Positions 24,727-34,213 of a stretch of 64,000 nt of DNA are shown in pieces. The notes beneath the pieces were generated by a model. It worked only from the letters and a program-made list of their open reading frames with translations, had not been told where the DNA came from and searched no databases. The stretch is from Ilyonectria destructans (lineage: Eukaryota > Ascomycota > Sordariomycetes > Hypocreales > Nectriaceae). The stretch spans positions 248,001-312,000 of the forward strand of contig JAHEWK010000018.1 of NCBI GenBank assembly GCA_020740775.1, given 5' to 3'. Position numbers and translations under genes: made by a program. Each line of letters starts with the position of its first letter. The stretch's first letter is position 1.

Positions 24727-25136
24727 TGTAACAGTCGTGCTCTCTAGGCTGCTGTATATATAGTATAGGGTAGGCAAGAGATAGGTTGCTAGTGGATAAA
24801 CTGTAGGTTTATATTAGCAGATAGATTAGGGCGTTACTTACTGGGTAAATATTATATCTGGTAATAGTTAAGTATAGTAATATATAGCGAGTTAAGGTAA
24901 TTGAGGTAATTAAGTTATATTAATAGCTAAGTAGCTGCTTATAGTAAATGTGTACTACTCGGTCGTCTATATACTAGGGTGATTGAGCGTGATTACTGTA
25001 TAAGTGACCATAATTACTGGTAATTAGAGGTGATTATAGAGTGATTATATATAGCTAAACTATATTCCGTTCCGGGAGGCTGAGAAAAGTGGGGCTGCGC
25101 CCGGGGCCTGATATAGGTTGCGGCCAGGCTGTGATA
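24727..25136 (-). repeat. Right LTR (5' LTR of the minus-strand element)
   Basis: 410 bp, edges TGTAACAG and CTGTGATA. The last 70 bases keep a GC-rich core (CCGGGAGGCTGAGAAAAG) that is nearly identical in both LTRs while the rest has decayed. Confidence 0.88.
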
Positions 25137-25141
25137 TATAG
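25137..25141 (+). repeat. Right target-site duplication TATAG
   Basis: Matches 16940-16944. Confidence 0.85.
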
Positions 25142-26870
25142 ACTGAAATATATAAAGATTTTATTAATTAGACTTAAAATAACTCCTTAGGGATAATACT
25201 AATTAATAAGATAAATAGAAAATATAATATTTTAAAATACTATTATAAAACTATTATAGAAGATTACTATAAGAAAGAACTCTATAATAGAAATTAATAC
25301 TATATACTAGCTGAAATATAGAAAATCTATAACTACTATTAGAAAATAGAAGATTGCTTAAATAAAGCTATAAAGATTTATAATAAGTACTCTAAATAAT
25401 AAACTCTTAGAGGTATATACTATATAATCTATAATAATAAATTACTGAAGAAAATTAAATAATATAATTAGAGTTATAAAATAGATAGAATAATAAGTAA
25501 CTCTATTTTAATCTCTATATTATAAATAGAATTATAAAAATTACAGATTCTATAGAAACTATAAGAGTAACTTATATAGAAGATATACTTATATCTATTA
25601 TATAGATATTAAGAAGTTAATAAAACTCTTAAGAGAGTTAAAATAATATATATATTTTCTAGAATTAAAAAGGTTATATAAAAAGTTATTTAATAATATA
25701 GCCTTTATATAAAAACTAAGGTATAATACTATAAATTATATAGTAAATTATAACTCCTACCAGTTATATAGTAACTATAGTATTTAATTACTATAGATTT
25801 TATTATAAAACTACTTCTATTAGAAGATTCAGTAAATAGAGCCTTCTATAATAGTATTCTTATTATTATAAATAGATTTATAAAGTTTTCTTATTTTATA
25901 CTATATAGAGAGGTAATAGATATAGAAGAATTTATCTATATATTTAACTAGAATATTATCAGTATATACAGATTACTAATAGAGATTCTAATTAATAGAG
26001 AATTTCTATTTATATTAAAGTTTTAATAAGTCTTAATAGTATAGCTTAAACTTAACTACTAACTAACTACTATATTTTAAGCTTAAGTAGATAGATAAAT
26101 AAAAAGAATAAACTAAATTCTTAAGTAATATCTATAGTGCTATATTAACTATAAATAGAATAATTAAGTTGAGAAGCTACTAATAGCTTAGCTAAGCTAT
26201 AATACTGCTATATATAAGAGTATAAAGCTTATACCGGTATTTAAAATTTTTAAATTTACCCTTAATATATATTACTAACTATAGAAAGAAATTATTAATC
26301 CTTATATAATTCTTACCTTTAATAAACTAAAGAACCTTTATAAAGAAATAAAGACTGAACTTAAATTTATCAGAAAGTAGATAAAAAGGTACTATAACTC
26401 TAAATAGATAAAGGGACTATTCTTTTTGGAGGGAGATATAGTCCTCTTAGCAATAAAAAATCTTATAATAGATAGATTAAGTAAGAAACTTAACTATAAA
26501 TTTATTAGACCTTATAAAGTTCTAAAGAAAATCTCAGAAAATAACTACAGATTAAAGATAAAAACCAGAAAATACCCAGTATTTTATATTTTACTGCTAG
26601 AACTATTTAAAGATACTATTATAGTTAGCAATAAATATAACTATAAGCTATAAGTAGAAAATCTAGAGGAATACTATATTAAAGAAATTTAAAATATAAA
26701 GAAGATTAACAGTAAAATAATATACCTTATTAAATAGAAAAACTACTCTAAAAGTAAAATCTTATAGCAGCTACTAGAGAACCTTAACTATATATAGTAT
26801 CTACTAAAGGTATTTTATATATAATACTAAAAGATAAGAAAGAATTTAATACTAAAGAAGTAGTATTCTT
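25142..26870 (+). pseudogene. Ty3/gypsy pol relic, second part (integrase and chromodomain)
   Basis: This continues the pol interrupted at 16939. Integrase-like sequence is heavily damaged, then a surviving 75-codon frame at 26426-26653 reads EGDIVLLAIKNL, RLSKKLNYKFIRPYKVL and YPVFYILLLELF. That is the conserved integrase tail (the GDxVLL, RPSKKLxxKFxGPF and HPVFHVSLLxP pattern of fungal gypsy elements). A chromodomain-like LIKQKNYSKSKILQQLLENL segment follows to about 26800. No 3' LTR could be delimited. Confidence 0.75.
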
Positions 26871-27120
26871 AAACTTCTTACTCAGGCTAAGAAATAACTA
26901 ATTAATATTATTAGATATCTCTATAACCTATATATTCTAAACTAAGTAATACTTATATCTATCTAAAGTACCTAAAAGCTTATTTTTTTTATTTAACTCT
27001 TAGAGACTATAATAAATAGCCTTAAACTGCTTAGAGGAAATATATAAATAAATCTTATAAATATATAATAGTTAACTAGCAGTAGCAGCTATCTCTACCT
27101 ACAGCTTTACTATTTACTTA
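26870..27120. other. AT-rich spacer
   Basis: About 250 bases between the chromodomain and the LTR at 27121. No frame or repeat was identified. It may hold remains of the outer gypsy 3' LTR. Confidence 0.3.
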
Positions 27121-27663
27121 TATTGGAGGTTATAAGGTAATAAAATAAAGTAATATTATTATAAAAGAAATATCCTAATAAAGGATATAAGGTTAAGGGG
27201 TATATATAGATAAAAGGTAGATAGTATAAGATAGTGTATTAATAGTGTATATTATATTAATAGTTATATATAATAAGTCTGGAATTACCCAGGGGGTCTC
27301 AGCCTTTTTATAGATAATTTACTTAAAGTCCAGCTATTATATCAAGACAATATATATACTATTGGAAAGCCCTAAATTCCAGCTTTCTTATGGTATTACA
27401 TTTATCCTTATAGGTACTTTCCTTATTAAGTAATATTAATTCCAAATAGCGTATACTTTAAATTTAATTGATTTCAAAGCGCGGATAGATTAATAAGCCG
27501 ATTCGGGCTGATTAGTTATACAGTGTAAATATCAATAATATACTGTATTTTAGTATATAATTATAAGATTTTTATTAGAATTTATAAGCTATATTTTAAA
27601 GCTTAAAGCTTAAAGCTTAAACTGTAAAATAGTTATAAAGTTATATATTTACAGTCTTTAACA
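27121..27663 (+). repeat. Lone LTR, same family as 56864-57409
   Basis: 543 bp, starting TATTGGAGGTTATAAGG (RIP form of TGTTGGAGG) and ending CTTTAACA. It aligns along its length with the LTR at 56864-57409. Flanking pentamers (ACTTA and TTTAT) do not match, so one side has been rearranged or replaced. Orientation is given relative to the other copy. Confidence 0.7.
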
Positions 27664-28758
27664 TTTATTAAAGCTATTACTGCTAACAGCTGCGCCTTAA
27701 CTCCTGTTATAATATTCAAGAGGAAGGAACTCTAAAAATAGTAGTTTCTTAACAAATTCAAGAAGATAGCCGACTGATATTATATAACTTTACCTAATAG
27801 GTAGACTGACAACTATATTAGTGCTGAATAGCTTAAAAGAGTCTATTTGCCTCAGACTAAGCCTAATAATAAGTCTGATACCAGATTAATTATTCTAGAT
27901 AGCTATAGGAGTTATATAACAGTACTTCCTTTATTTCCTTAACTAAAGGTTACTGCTAACCGAGCTAAGAATAAATAGATAGCTATATACTTTCTAAGCA
28001 ATATTTACTATTGCTACCTTCCAGTATATTACTCCTATAGACTGCAGCTATTAGATAATAGAGTATTTAACGCCTCTAAAGCTATATATCATTAAGAGCT
28101 GGAAAAATTCGCTTTCTTAACTGATTCTGCTCCAATAGATAAGGTTAATTTTATTAGAGCCTACACTAAGGCTCGTAAAGTGGGAATAACTAAGAAGAAT
28201 ATACTCTCTAGCTGGAGAGTTACTAGTAATTAGCCAATTTTACAAGCTAAAGCTCTGCGGCATCTAGAAATCTAAGAGGATAGGCCGAATAACAGCCCGA
28301 AGAGGACTCCAGAGTGGGCGCCATATTTCAGCTCGGATAATACACTAAAAACCAACCGCTATATTTATAATCTTAGGCTGAATAAAATACCAAAGACGCA
28401 GAGACAGTATAATATAATAGCAAAAGGGTTTAAGGTATAGCAGCAGATATTAGCAGCTCATACAATAAGAATTACTAGTCTGGAGAAGGAACTGGCTCGT
28501 TCGAAGAGAGAGAAGAAGAGGAAGGCTGTACCTAATCCTAATAAGCATTTCGTGACTCTAAGCGAGGCTCTAGCGGCTGGAGAAGTCACTACTGAAAAAG
28601 GAAGTAAAAAGAAGCTTGCTGTAGTGGATAATAGCTCTTCGGAGGAGTTAGGGTCAGAATCAGAGGCTGCTTCAGTTATTAAAGTCAGAGAGGAAACCAT
28701 ACCACCTCAGCGCACCACTCGATCTGGGCTGGTAGTCAAAAGACCTAAATATCAATAG
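27664..28758 (+). pseudogene. Fot1/pogo-type transposase, 3' half (5' part lost, RIP-damaged)
   Basis: The plus strand, with early stops ignored, gives the DDE_1-type C-terminal half of a Fot1/pogo transposase. Recognisable parts are a LLDNRVFNASKAIYH segment, then DKVNFIRAYTKARKVGITKK, then a basic coiled-coil-like tail ending RTTRSGLVVKRPKYQ at 28758. The last 68 codons (28552-28758) are fully open, while the part before about 28260 is full of stops. The DNA-binding half and first catalytic residues are missing, so it is a fragment. Confidence 0.75.
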
Positions 28759-28927
28759 AAATATCAATTTCAAATTTACAGGAGGTAACCATTTGCGAAT
28801 AACTTTTATTTTGGCCGAATTCTGTGTAAGTAAAATAGCTGAGTTTTGGTGGTGAATTTTTTTTTTTGCCTGACGAAAGGGTGGGGTTGTCGAAAGGGTG
28901 GGGTTGTCGAAAGGGTGGTGGTGCATG
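28759..28927 (+). repeat. 3' end of the Fot1-like element with a 17-bp subterminal repeat
   Basis: Non-coding tail of the transposon. The unit CGAAAGGGTGGGGTTGT occurs at 28874-28890 and 28891-28907 and partly at 28908-28919. The element probably ends near 28927, just before a TA. Its left inverted repeat is absent from the window. Confidence 0.5.
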
Positions 28928-28959
28928 GTAGCATGTGCGGAATGGGCTCGAGGTTTAAT

Positions 28960-29197
28960 TTTTACATATTATAATGAGGATGTTGTAGCCGCTCGCAAAT
29001 ATCTCCAGTTTGTAAGTTTTTCCATTCTTCAGGAAGCAGGTGGATAGACTCACAAAGGCAGACACGCAAAAGTAATCATCGACCCACCAGCGCTGTTTCG
29101 TCATCCGCCGTGCGATTACTCGAAGTATCAGCGCCACAAGGGCGGCAATCCAGGTGATGATGGCGGCGACATAGACATTCGTTTGGAGCCCAGCCAT
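28960..29197 (-). pseudogene. Pth11-like rhodopsin-domain membrane protein, 5' fragment
   Basis: The start MAGLQTNVYVAAIITWIAA gives a first membrane helix. RRMTKQRWWVDDYFCVSAF follows, the pattern of the fungal rhodopsin-domain (Pth11-like) family after helix 1. A likely 51-bp intron (GTGAGT to TGGAG on the minus strand) would join this to IFASGYNILIII, the usual continuation, though the intron is a multiple of three and also reads open. The gene then runs into the end of the Fot1-like transposon, so only about 60 residues of a seven-helix protein remain. Such proteins are surface receptors or membrane proteins; this one cannot work. Confidence 0.7.
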
Positions 29198-30632
29198 GGT
29201 TGCGACTGCGAGCTCACGACGTCGTACTCATCAAAGATTTGACAGTCGAGATTACACTTGACAAAGGAACGGCGTTGACATCAGAAGGACCGAAGTCACC
29301 GAACAAATGAATGGGCAACGTGAGGGGTATGAGGGGGCGGGGGGATCATCTACCGGCATTTGAATGCTAGCTCCCACTAAAATCTCAGCTTGTTCACATC
29401 TTTGCGGGGGAGGGTCACAACCATACCGGCTAGCACACCCGTCGAGATATTAGATCAAGCCTAAGGAAAACCAGGCCCCCACACAATCCACTCTTCATCA
29501 GGGTCTTTGGCGAGAGAGAATGGAATTGGAAAGCCACGTTACGTAGCGTCAGCAACAAGCCAAGGCTGGCTGCGGATTATCCGGGGTACAGCTCTTGACG
29601 AGTGCAGGCCCAGAGGCCAGACGCTTTGGACGATGGCTCCTAATTAAGGGGCAGATGTGCACTTGTCGATTGGCTGAAGTTTCTCGACTCTAGAATCCGA
29701 TGCTGACTCGCTGCACTGCGCCGGCTCTGCGTGGCAGCCGAAAACAGGTTTTGAAACACGGGAAGGAAAAAAGCTTCAGCTCTTGGTTACTATGTACAAT
29801 TTTGGCAAAGATATCAGGTCAGCCTTGCGCTTTGCACGCGAGCCCGGAAATGATTCATTGCTAAGGTTATCTTCACGGGTTTTCTATAGTTGGTGAGGGA
29901 GGCGAATGAGAGTGATCAGTACGGGGTAGATGAAGTCATATTCTCCGCCCAACGCTGCAATCAACAGTGTTTACCAAATTGCATTTAATTGCGGGGTCTG
30001 TTTTTTTGTGCCATGAGGATTGGACAGCCAGCGACGAGAAACAGTCCAGGGCTGCTGACAATGTCATTCAAGTGCCAGGATTGGTTGCCCTGCGGTTGAG
30101 TTGCTTAGTCCCAGCTTAGCTGCATTCAGCCATGATAATGTGCAGCATTCAGCTGGGAGATGGTGTGAAGCTCGGGCGCAGATCAGCGCCTGTCTCGGCA
30201 GCGGTTGAGTAATCAGTGTTCCACATAGCCAGCTGTGACTAGTGCAGGCAATAGATGTTAGATGACGGATGCATAGGCTCTCTTTACACTCTTTACACTC
30301 TTTACACTCTTTACACTCTTTACACTCTTTACACTCTTTACACTCTTTACACTCTTTACACTCTTTACCTAATGTGTCCCCTAGTGTTAAAATAAGGACG
30401 AGGTCTGCCGCTTTAACGCCAAGCCGAGATTTCGCATAATCGATACGATCGACAGACATGGCATCTCGAAAGAAAACATGACATACCTCAACCGCCATGG
30501 ATACTTCACACGAACACCATTCGCCGGGTCTATGCCTGAGTTCGATGTCTTATTGGAGCCCACACGGAGGCTGCAGGCCAAAGCACAGCGCAGCTAAGAC
30601 AACAGTTCCTGCGAGCTCCTAAAACCCTACCA
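29198..30632. other. Intergenic region between the Pth11-like fragment and the phosphorylase gene
   Basis: About 1.4 kb of normal composition. It should hold the old promoter of the truncated membrane-protein gene on the left and that of the phosphorylase-domain gene on the right. The only repeat seen is the 9-bp array at 30280-30369. The minus-strand frames over that array are products of the repeat. Confidence 0.5.
30280..30369 (+). repeat. 9-bp tandem repeat, 10 units
   Basis: CTCTTTACA repeated ten times, the last unit ending ACC. It lies 264 bp upstream of the phosphorylase-domain start codon. Confidence 0.95.
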
Positions 30633-31778
30633 ATGACCCGCCGTCCCGCTAGTCGGGACGATTTTCCTGTCGCGATTATCTGTGCGTTAAAGGTGGAATA
30701 CGATGCTGTCTCTCTTCTGGTCGATTGGTGGGGAAATGGAAACCGATACGGCGCGGCCGCGGAGGACGACAATACATACAAGACTGGACGGATGGGGGAT
30801 GTGAACGTTGTGCTGGTCCGCCTATCGGGCATAGGAAAGTCCATATCGGCGGCTGCGGCTGCTTGTCTCCGGTTGAGCTTTCCCAAGTTAAAGTTGGTCT
30901 TACTGACTGGTATTGTGGTGGTGCAACCAAGTACTACCATGGATCGAGATATGTTGCTTGGCGATGTCACCATTAGCAATAGTGTCGTTCAATATGATCT
31001 CGGCAGACAGTATCCTGATGGCTTCGAGGTGAGACATCACGTCGGGGATCGATTCGTGGACATGACCAAGAGTATTCGAAGCTTGGTTGCCACACTGGAG
31101 GCTGACCACTGGCGCGAATGTCTCGAGGACCAAACGGCAGGTTTCCTCGAACAATTGCAGAAAATGGCGTCGTTCAACGGACAGCAAGTCGAGTATAAGT
31201 ATCCCGGCACTGCGAATGATCGGCTGTTTGAGCCTGGTTATCGTCACAAGCACCAGCCGTCAATTCCACATGCTTACGCAGAGTATCGCGAGAGCTCAGA
31301 CTCGGCATGTGAAAAGTCTCGAGAGTTGACCTGTGAAGAACTTGGATGCAGTGACAACTCTACTGTATGGCGCAACCGCCTTGAGTCGAAATGGGGTTTG
31401 GAGAAAGACGAGCTCACCGACGAAGCTCAGGCTCCTCTCGTGTTTTTCGGTCGATTCGCGTCGGGCGACACGGTGATGAAGTCTGCAGAGCATCGCGACA
31501 AGATCGCAAAACGGCACGGGGTTATGGCATTCGAAATGGAAGGCGCCGGCGTATGGGAGCAGCAGCTTCCGTGCATGATTGTCAAGGGTGCCTGTGACTA
31601 CGCGGATAGCCACAAGAACAAGGCCTGGCACAGATTCGCAGCCGCAACAGCAGCCTCCGCGGCACGGGCACTGGTGGAGCATCACACCCAGCACCGTCCG
31701 AAGCATCATCTGGGTCAGCGATTCATTGCTGTTCGCCGCGTTTCCGATCACCATTTGCTCCGCAACGACTTTATTTGA
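30633..31778 (+). CDS. Nucleoside phosphorylase-superfamily protein
   Basis: A single 381-residue exon. It opens with VAIICALKVEYDAV (13-26), the typical start of the PNP/UDP phosphorylase domain found at the head of many fungal NLR-like proteins. LLGDVTISNSVVQYDLGRQ follows, then AFEMEGAGVW with the catalytic-site EMEGAG near 301-306 and KGACDYADSHK near 318-327. Family members act on purine nucleosides or serve as sensor domains. Here the protein ends about 40 residues after the domain, with no NACHT, NB-ARC, TPR or ankyrin part, and the next gene is on the other strand. The glycine-rich GICGG loop expected after the LVLLTG strand is replaced by IVVVQPSTTM; see findings. The domain call is firm, activity is doubtful. 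Confidence 0.83.
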   Translation: MTRRPASRDDFPVAIICALKVEYDAVSLLVDWWGNGNRYGAAAEDDNTYKTGRMGDVNVVLVRLSGIGKSISAAAAACLRLSFPKLKLVLLTGIVVVQPSTTMDRDMLLGDVTISNSVVQYDLGRQYPDGFEVRHHVGDRFVDMTKSIRSLVATLEADHWRECLEDQTAGFLEQLQKMASFNGQQVEYKYPGTANDRLFEPGYRHKHQPSIPHAYAEYRESSDSACEKSRELTCEELGCSDNSTVWRNRLESKWGLEKDELTDEAQAPLVFFGRFASGDTVMKSAEHRDKIAKRHGVMAFEMEGAGVWEQQLPCMIVKGACDYADSHKNKAWHRFAAATAASAARALVEHHTQHRPKHHLGQRFIAVRRVSDHHLLRNDFI

Positions 31779-32003
31779 CGTTCTAGTCCTGCTTGCGGTC
31801 GCTTCCAGATTATCCTGGAGTTTCGCGGTTGGTTTCCCGGCTCTCGAGGACCGACGCGTCGCGGTCGCCGATTCTCCACCCTGAGGAGCCAGGATTTCTC
31901 GAGGTGAAAACCTGCTCTGAGTATCTCAATAAAATTTTAATATTCTTTTTATTATAAACTGCTTAATTAACTCAGAATTTCCTCGAGCTAGTTTTCATTA
32001 CTT
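31779..32003. other. Convergent 3' intergenic region
   Basis: Separates the stop codons of the plus-strand phosphorylase gene and the minus-strand CorA-like gene. It contains AATAAAA and an AT-rich stretch near 31930-31970 that could serve for 3' end formation in both directions. Confidence 0.4.
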
Positions 32004-33382
32004 TTAAGCACTTTCTAAATCAGCCTCTCGATTCCGACAGTATGCTTCCTTTCCATAAAAACAGTGGCTATAGGCATATATAAAGAGCATTAACGTGACA
32101 GTAATAGGCACTGAGACTGCCCACAGTTGCCAGAACTGTGAACTAACTTCAAGAGATAAGGGGAGGGGGGAGTCTGACTGTGTGACATTCACAATAAAAG
32201 GCGTGCTATATACAGAGCAAATAATTGAGAGTGGGAGGAAGAACTGGCCCATATATGATAGGACCTTCATCGTGTGGCTATCCTGCTTCATGGTTTCACT
32301 GTCGTAGACAGTTGAGACGCTGAAGAGCTGCACACAACTCAGTAAGCTTGCAGAAAACCGGGCCCGCGTTACTAACCAAGTTTATTGCGGTCTGCATTCT
32401 CTGGTTGGTGCTTGTGGTGCGAAGTTTCGTAGAATGGAATAGCTGTTTCCTATACTCGAGGGATTGTTCAGTGTTCTCCCATTCATCTGTATGGAGGCCA
32501 CATGGGTTGTTCTCGCGGAAAGCATGATGTCGACTGCTAACGCTTTCTAGGCAGAGAAGTGCAGCGTCGAGTCCTTCGAGCATGTAGATAGTGTCTTTTG
32601 CGATGACGTGGGGTCTCCGGAAGTCCAACAGTTTGACGTGTCTTCGTGCCGTTCGGCCACTGCGCACGAAGTTGAAAGTATCCTGAGTAAATCGCAGACT
32701 TCAGTCGCGTCGGTCAGGTTCACAAGGAAGTCAATCATACCTGCTCGATTCTGCGTGCCGCTTTTGTGATAATCCAGGAAACATCATCAACTCGATAAAA
32801 CCATGATTCGAAAATGATTTCGAGCAATCGAAAAGGGTCCTTCAAAACATATCCCCAAGTGGGTGAATGGTGAAGTATGTTGACCCGATCTACGAGCTCG
32901 ACCGTGGACTGAAAACACACCATTGAGATGCGAGTAAATCGCCGCCTTCCTGGTTCGGTATCGCCACCGTCGGCCAGCGACCACTTTAGGAACACCCAAG
33001 GTTTGAGCCAAACCCTATGATCTTTCTCATCTCGCTCATCTCCTTCGCCGTCTAGTTGTTCGAGCTCCTTTGAAGGTATTGACATTAGTAAATGCAGCCA
33101 AGTTACTAGCAGATTAGCTTATGTTATTGACCCAGTGCTCACAGATGGCCTCTCACCTTCGGATCCATCTTCAAGTCGCTGCCAGCCAAATGCATGTGTA
33201 GCTGAAGACTTCTTCTCTGCCTGAAAGGCATTCCATATATCTTCGATACCAATTACGCTTCTAAAAACGGTATGGAACTGCTCATCGTCCGAATCGGAGC
33301 TACCGGCGCCACACGCGGTGTTATCAGAGACTTGGAAATACCGAGACTGGTATGGCTCCCATTGTGAATGGTTTTCTTGCAT
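32004..33382 (-). CDS. CorA-like Mg2+ transporter-domain protein (fungal type), 5' end probably broken
   Basis: Four exons on the minus strand: 33382-33143, 33067-32741, 32682-32377 and 32327-32004. The introns are 75, 58 and 49 bp, all phase 0; the first shows a TACTAAT branch site. They encode at least 398 residues. The C-terminus has two hydrophobic segments (LSYMGQFFLPLSIICSVYSTPF, and FWQLWAVSVPITVTLMLFIYAY) after a helical FHSTKLRTTSTNQRMQTAINL region, the layout of fungal CorA-like proteins. Such proteins are annotated as metal transporters and often lie near incompatibility-type genes; true transport is unproven. Protein-like sequence continues 35 codons upstream (SLPSIFAKFRHIISSGRRHV and LLLQQWKLA) but is preceded by in-frame TAA at 33490-33488 and TGA at 33577-33575. 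Either the real start is the ATG at 33382 or the gene is a pseudogene. Confidence 0.72.
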
Positions 33383-33577
33383 CGCAAGCTTCCATTGTTG
33401 GAGTAACAGAACATGCCTGCGTCCTGACGAGATGATGTGCCTGAATTTCGCAAAAATGCTAGGGAGAGAAATACATGTCTTTGAGGCTTACATAATTGCT
33501 CTCAGATCCCATTGCGTTTCAGCACCAACATTGGCAACAGACTCGAAGCCAGAGGTCGGTTCGCCGCCTTCCCATCA
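33383..33577 (-). pseudogene. Upstream coding-like remnant of the CorA-like gene
   Basis: In the same frame as the exon below, 33487-33383 reads ASKTCISLPSIFAKF and onward. Beyond the TAA at 33490-33488, the codons from 33574 read GFESVANVGAETQWDLRAIM. That matches my memory of the conserved N-terminal part of this fungal family. No splice pair removes the TAA, because the GTAAGC donor beside it has no acceptor at a workable distance. Confidence 0.5.
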
Positions 33578-33771
33578 GTTCAACTACAATGAAGCAAAGA
33601 AGAATAGTGTCAGAAGAAGGATCACCTTACCTCTCACCCATCGGAATACAAAGACCTGAGGCTCAAGCATCCTTTGCGTCTGAATCAAAAATCGTAGGAC
33701 CCCATCCGATTAGAATCTATTGGGAAGAACCTAAACTTCAATATAAGCACAGAACTTGTTGAGCTTCTTTC

Positions 33772-34213
33772 GCATGTGAAACGGGATGCTCCGTCCTATC
33801 AGCCATCTCTGTGCTGAAAGAAGAGGTAGGATTTGACTGCCATGCTACTGTGGCATGTGAAACGGGATGCTCCGTCCTATCAGCCATCTCTGTGCTGAAA
33901 GAAGAGGTAGGATTTGACTGCCATGCTACTGTGGCATGTGAAACGGGATGCTCCGTCCTATCAGCCATCTCTGTGCTGAAAGAATAGGTAGGATTTGACT
34001 GCCATGCTGCTACTGTGGCATGTGAAACGGGATGCTCCGTCCTATCAGCTATCTCTGTGCTAATAATAATAAGGTTTGACTGCCATGCTACTATGGCATG
34101 TGAAACGGGATGCTCCGTCATGTCAGCCATCTCTGTGCTGAAAGAATAGGTAGGGTTTGACTTGCTGTGCTACTGTGGCATGTGAAACGGAATGCTCCGT
34201 CATTTCAGCTATC
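33772..34213 (+). repeat. 81-bp minisatellite, about 5.5 units
   Basis: Units start at 33772, 33853, 33934, 34018, 34096 and 34178 (spacings 81, 81, 84, 78, 82). Each begins GCATGTGAAACGGGATGCTC. On the minus strand four full units stay in one frame and encode repeats of MADRTEHPVSHATVAWQSN. There is no sign of a gene start, splice sites or homology, so translation is doubtful. Confidence 0.92.

Larger units (their letters stand above)
16945..25136 (-). mobile_element. Ty3/gypsy LTR retrotransposon nested in an older gypsy pol
   Basis: The element is 8,192 bp, bounded by two 410-bp direct LTRs and a TATAG duplication. Minus orientation is shown by pol reading right to left and by the purine tract AGAGGGGAGATA next to the left LTR (the 3' LTR), where a polypurine tract belongs. 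It splits a plus-strand gypsy pol. Composition is less AT-rich than the host relic and the LTRs are still alignable without gaps, so it is the younger insertion. It is itself RIP-damaged and has no intact frame. Confidence 0.88.

Noticed and set aside
26426..26653. 75-codon open frame as a separate small gene
   Set aside because: It is the surviving integrase tail of the outer gypsy element, in line with the pol relic.
30064..30498. Minus-strand frame with repeated Lys-Glu-Cys
   Set aside because: It is the translation of the CTCTTTACA 9-bp tandem array; outside the array it has no protein character.
33772..34213. Regular array considered as CRISPR
   Set aside because: Units are tandem without unique spacers, and the genome is fungal.
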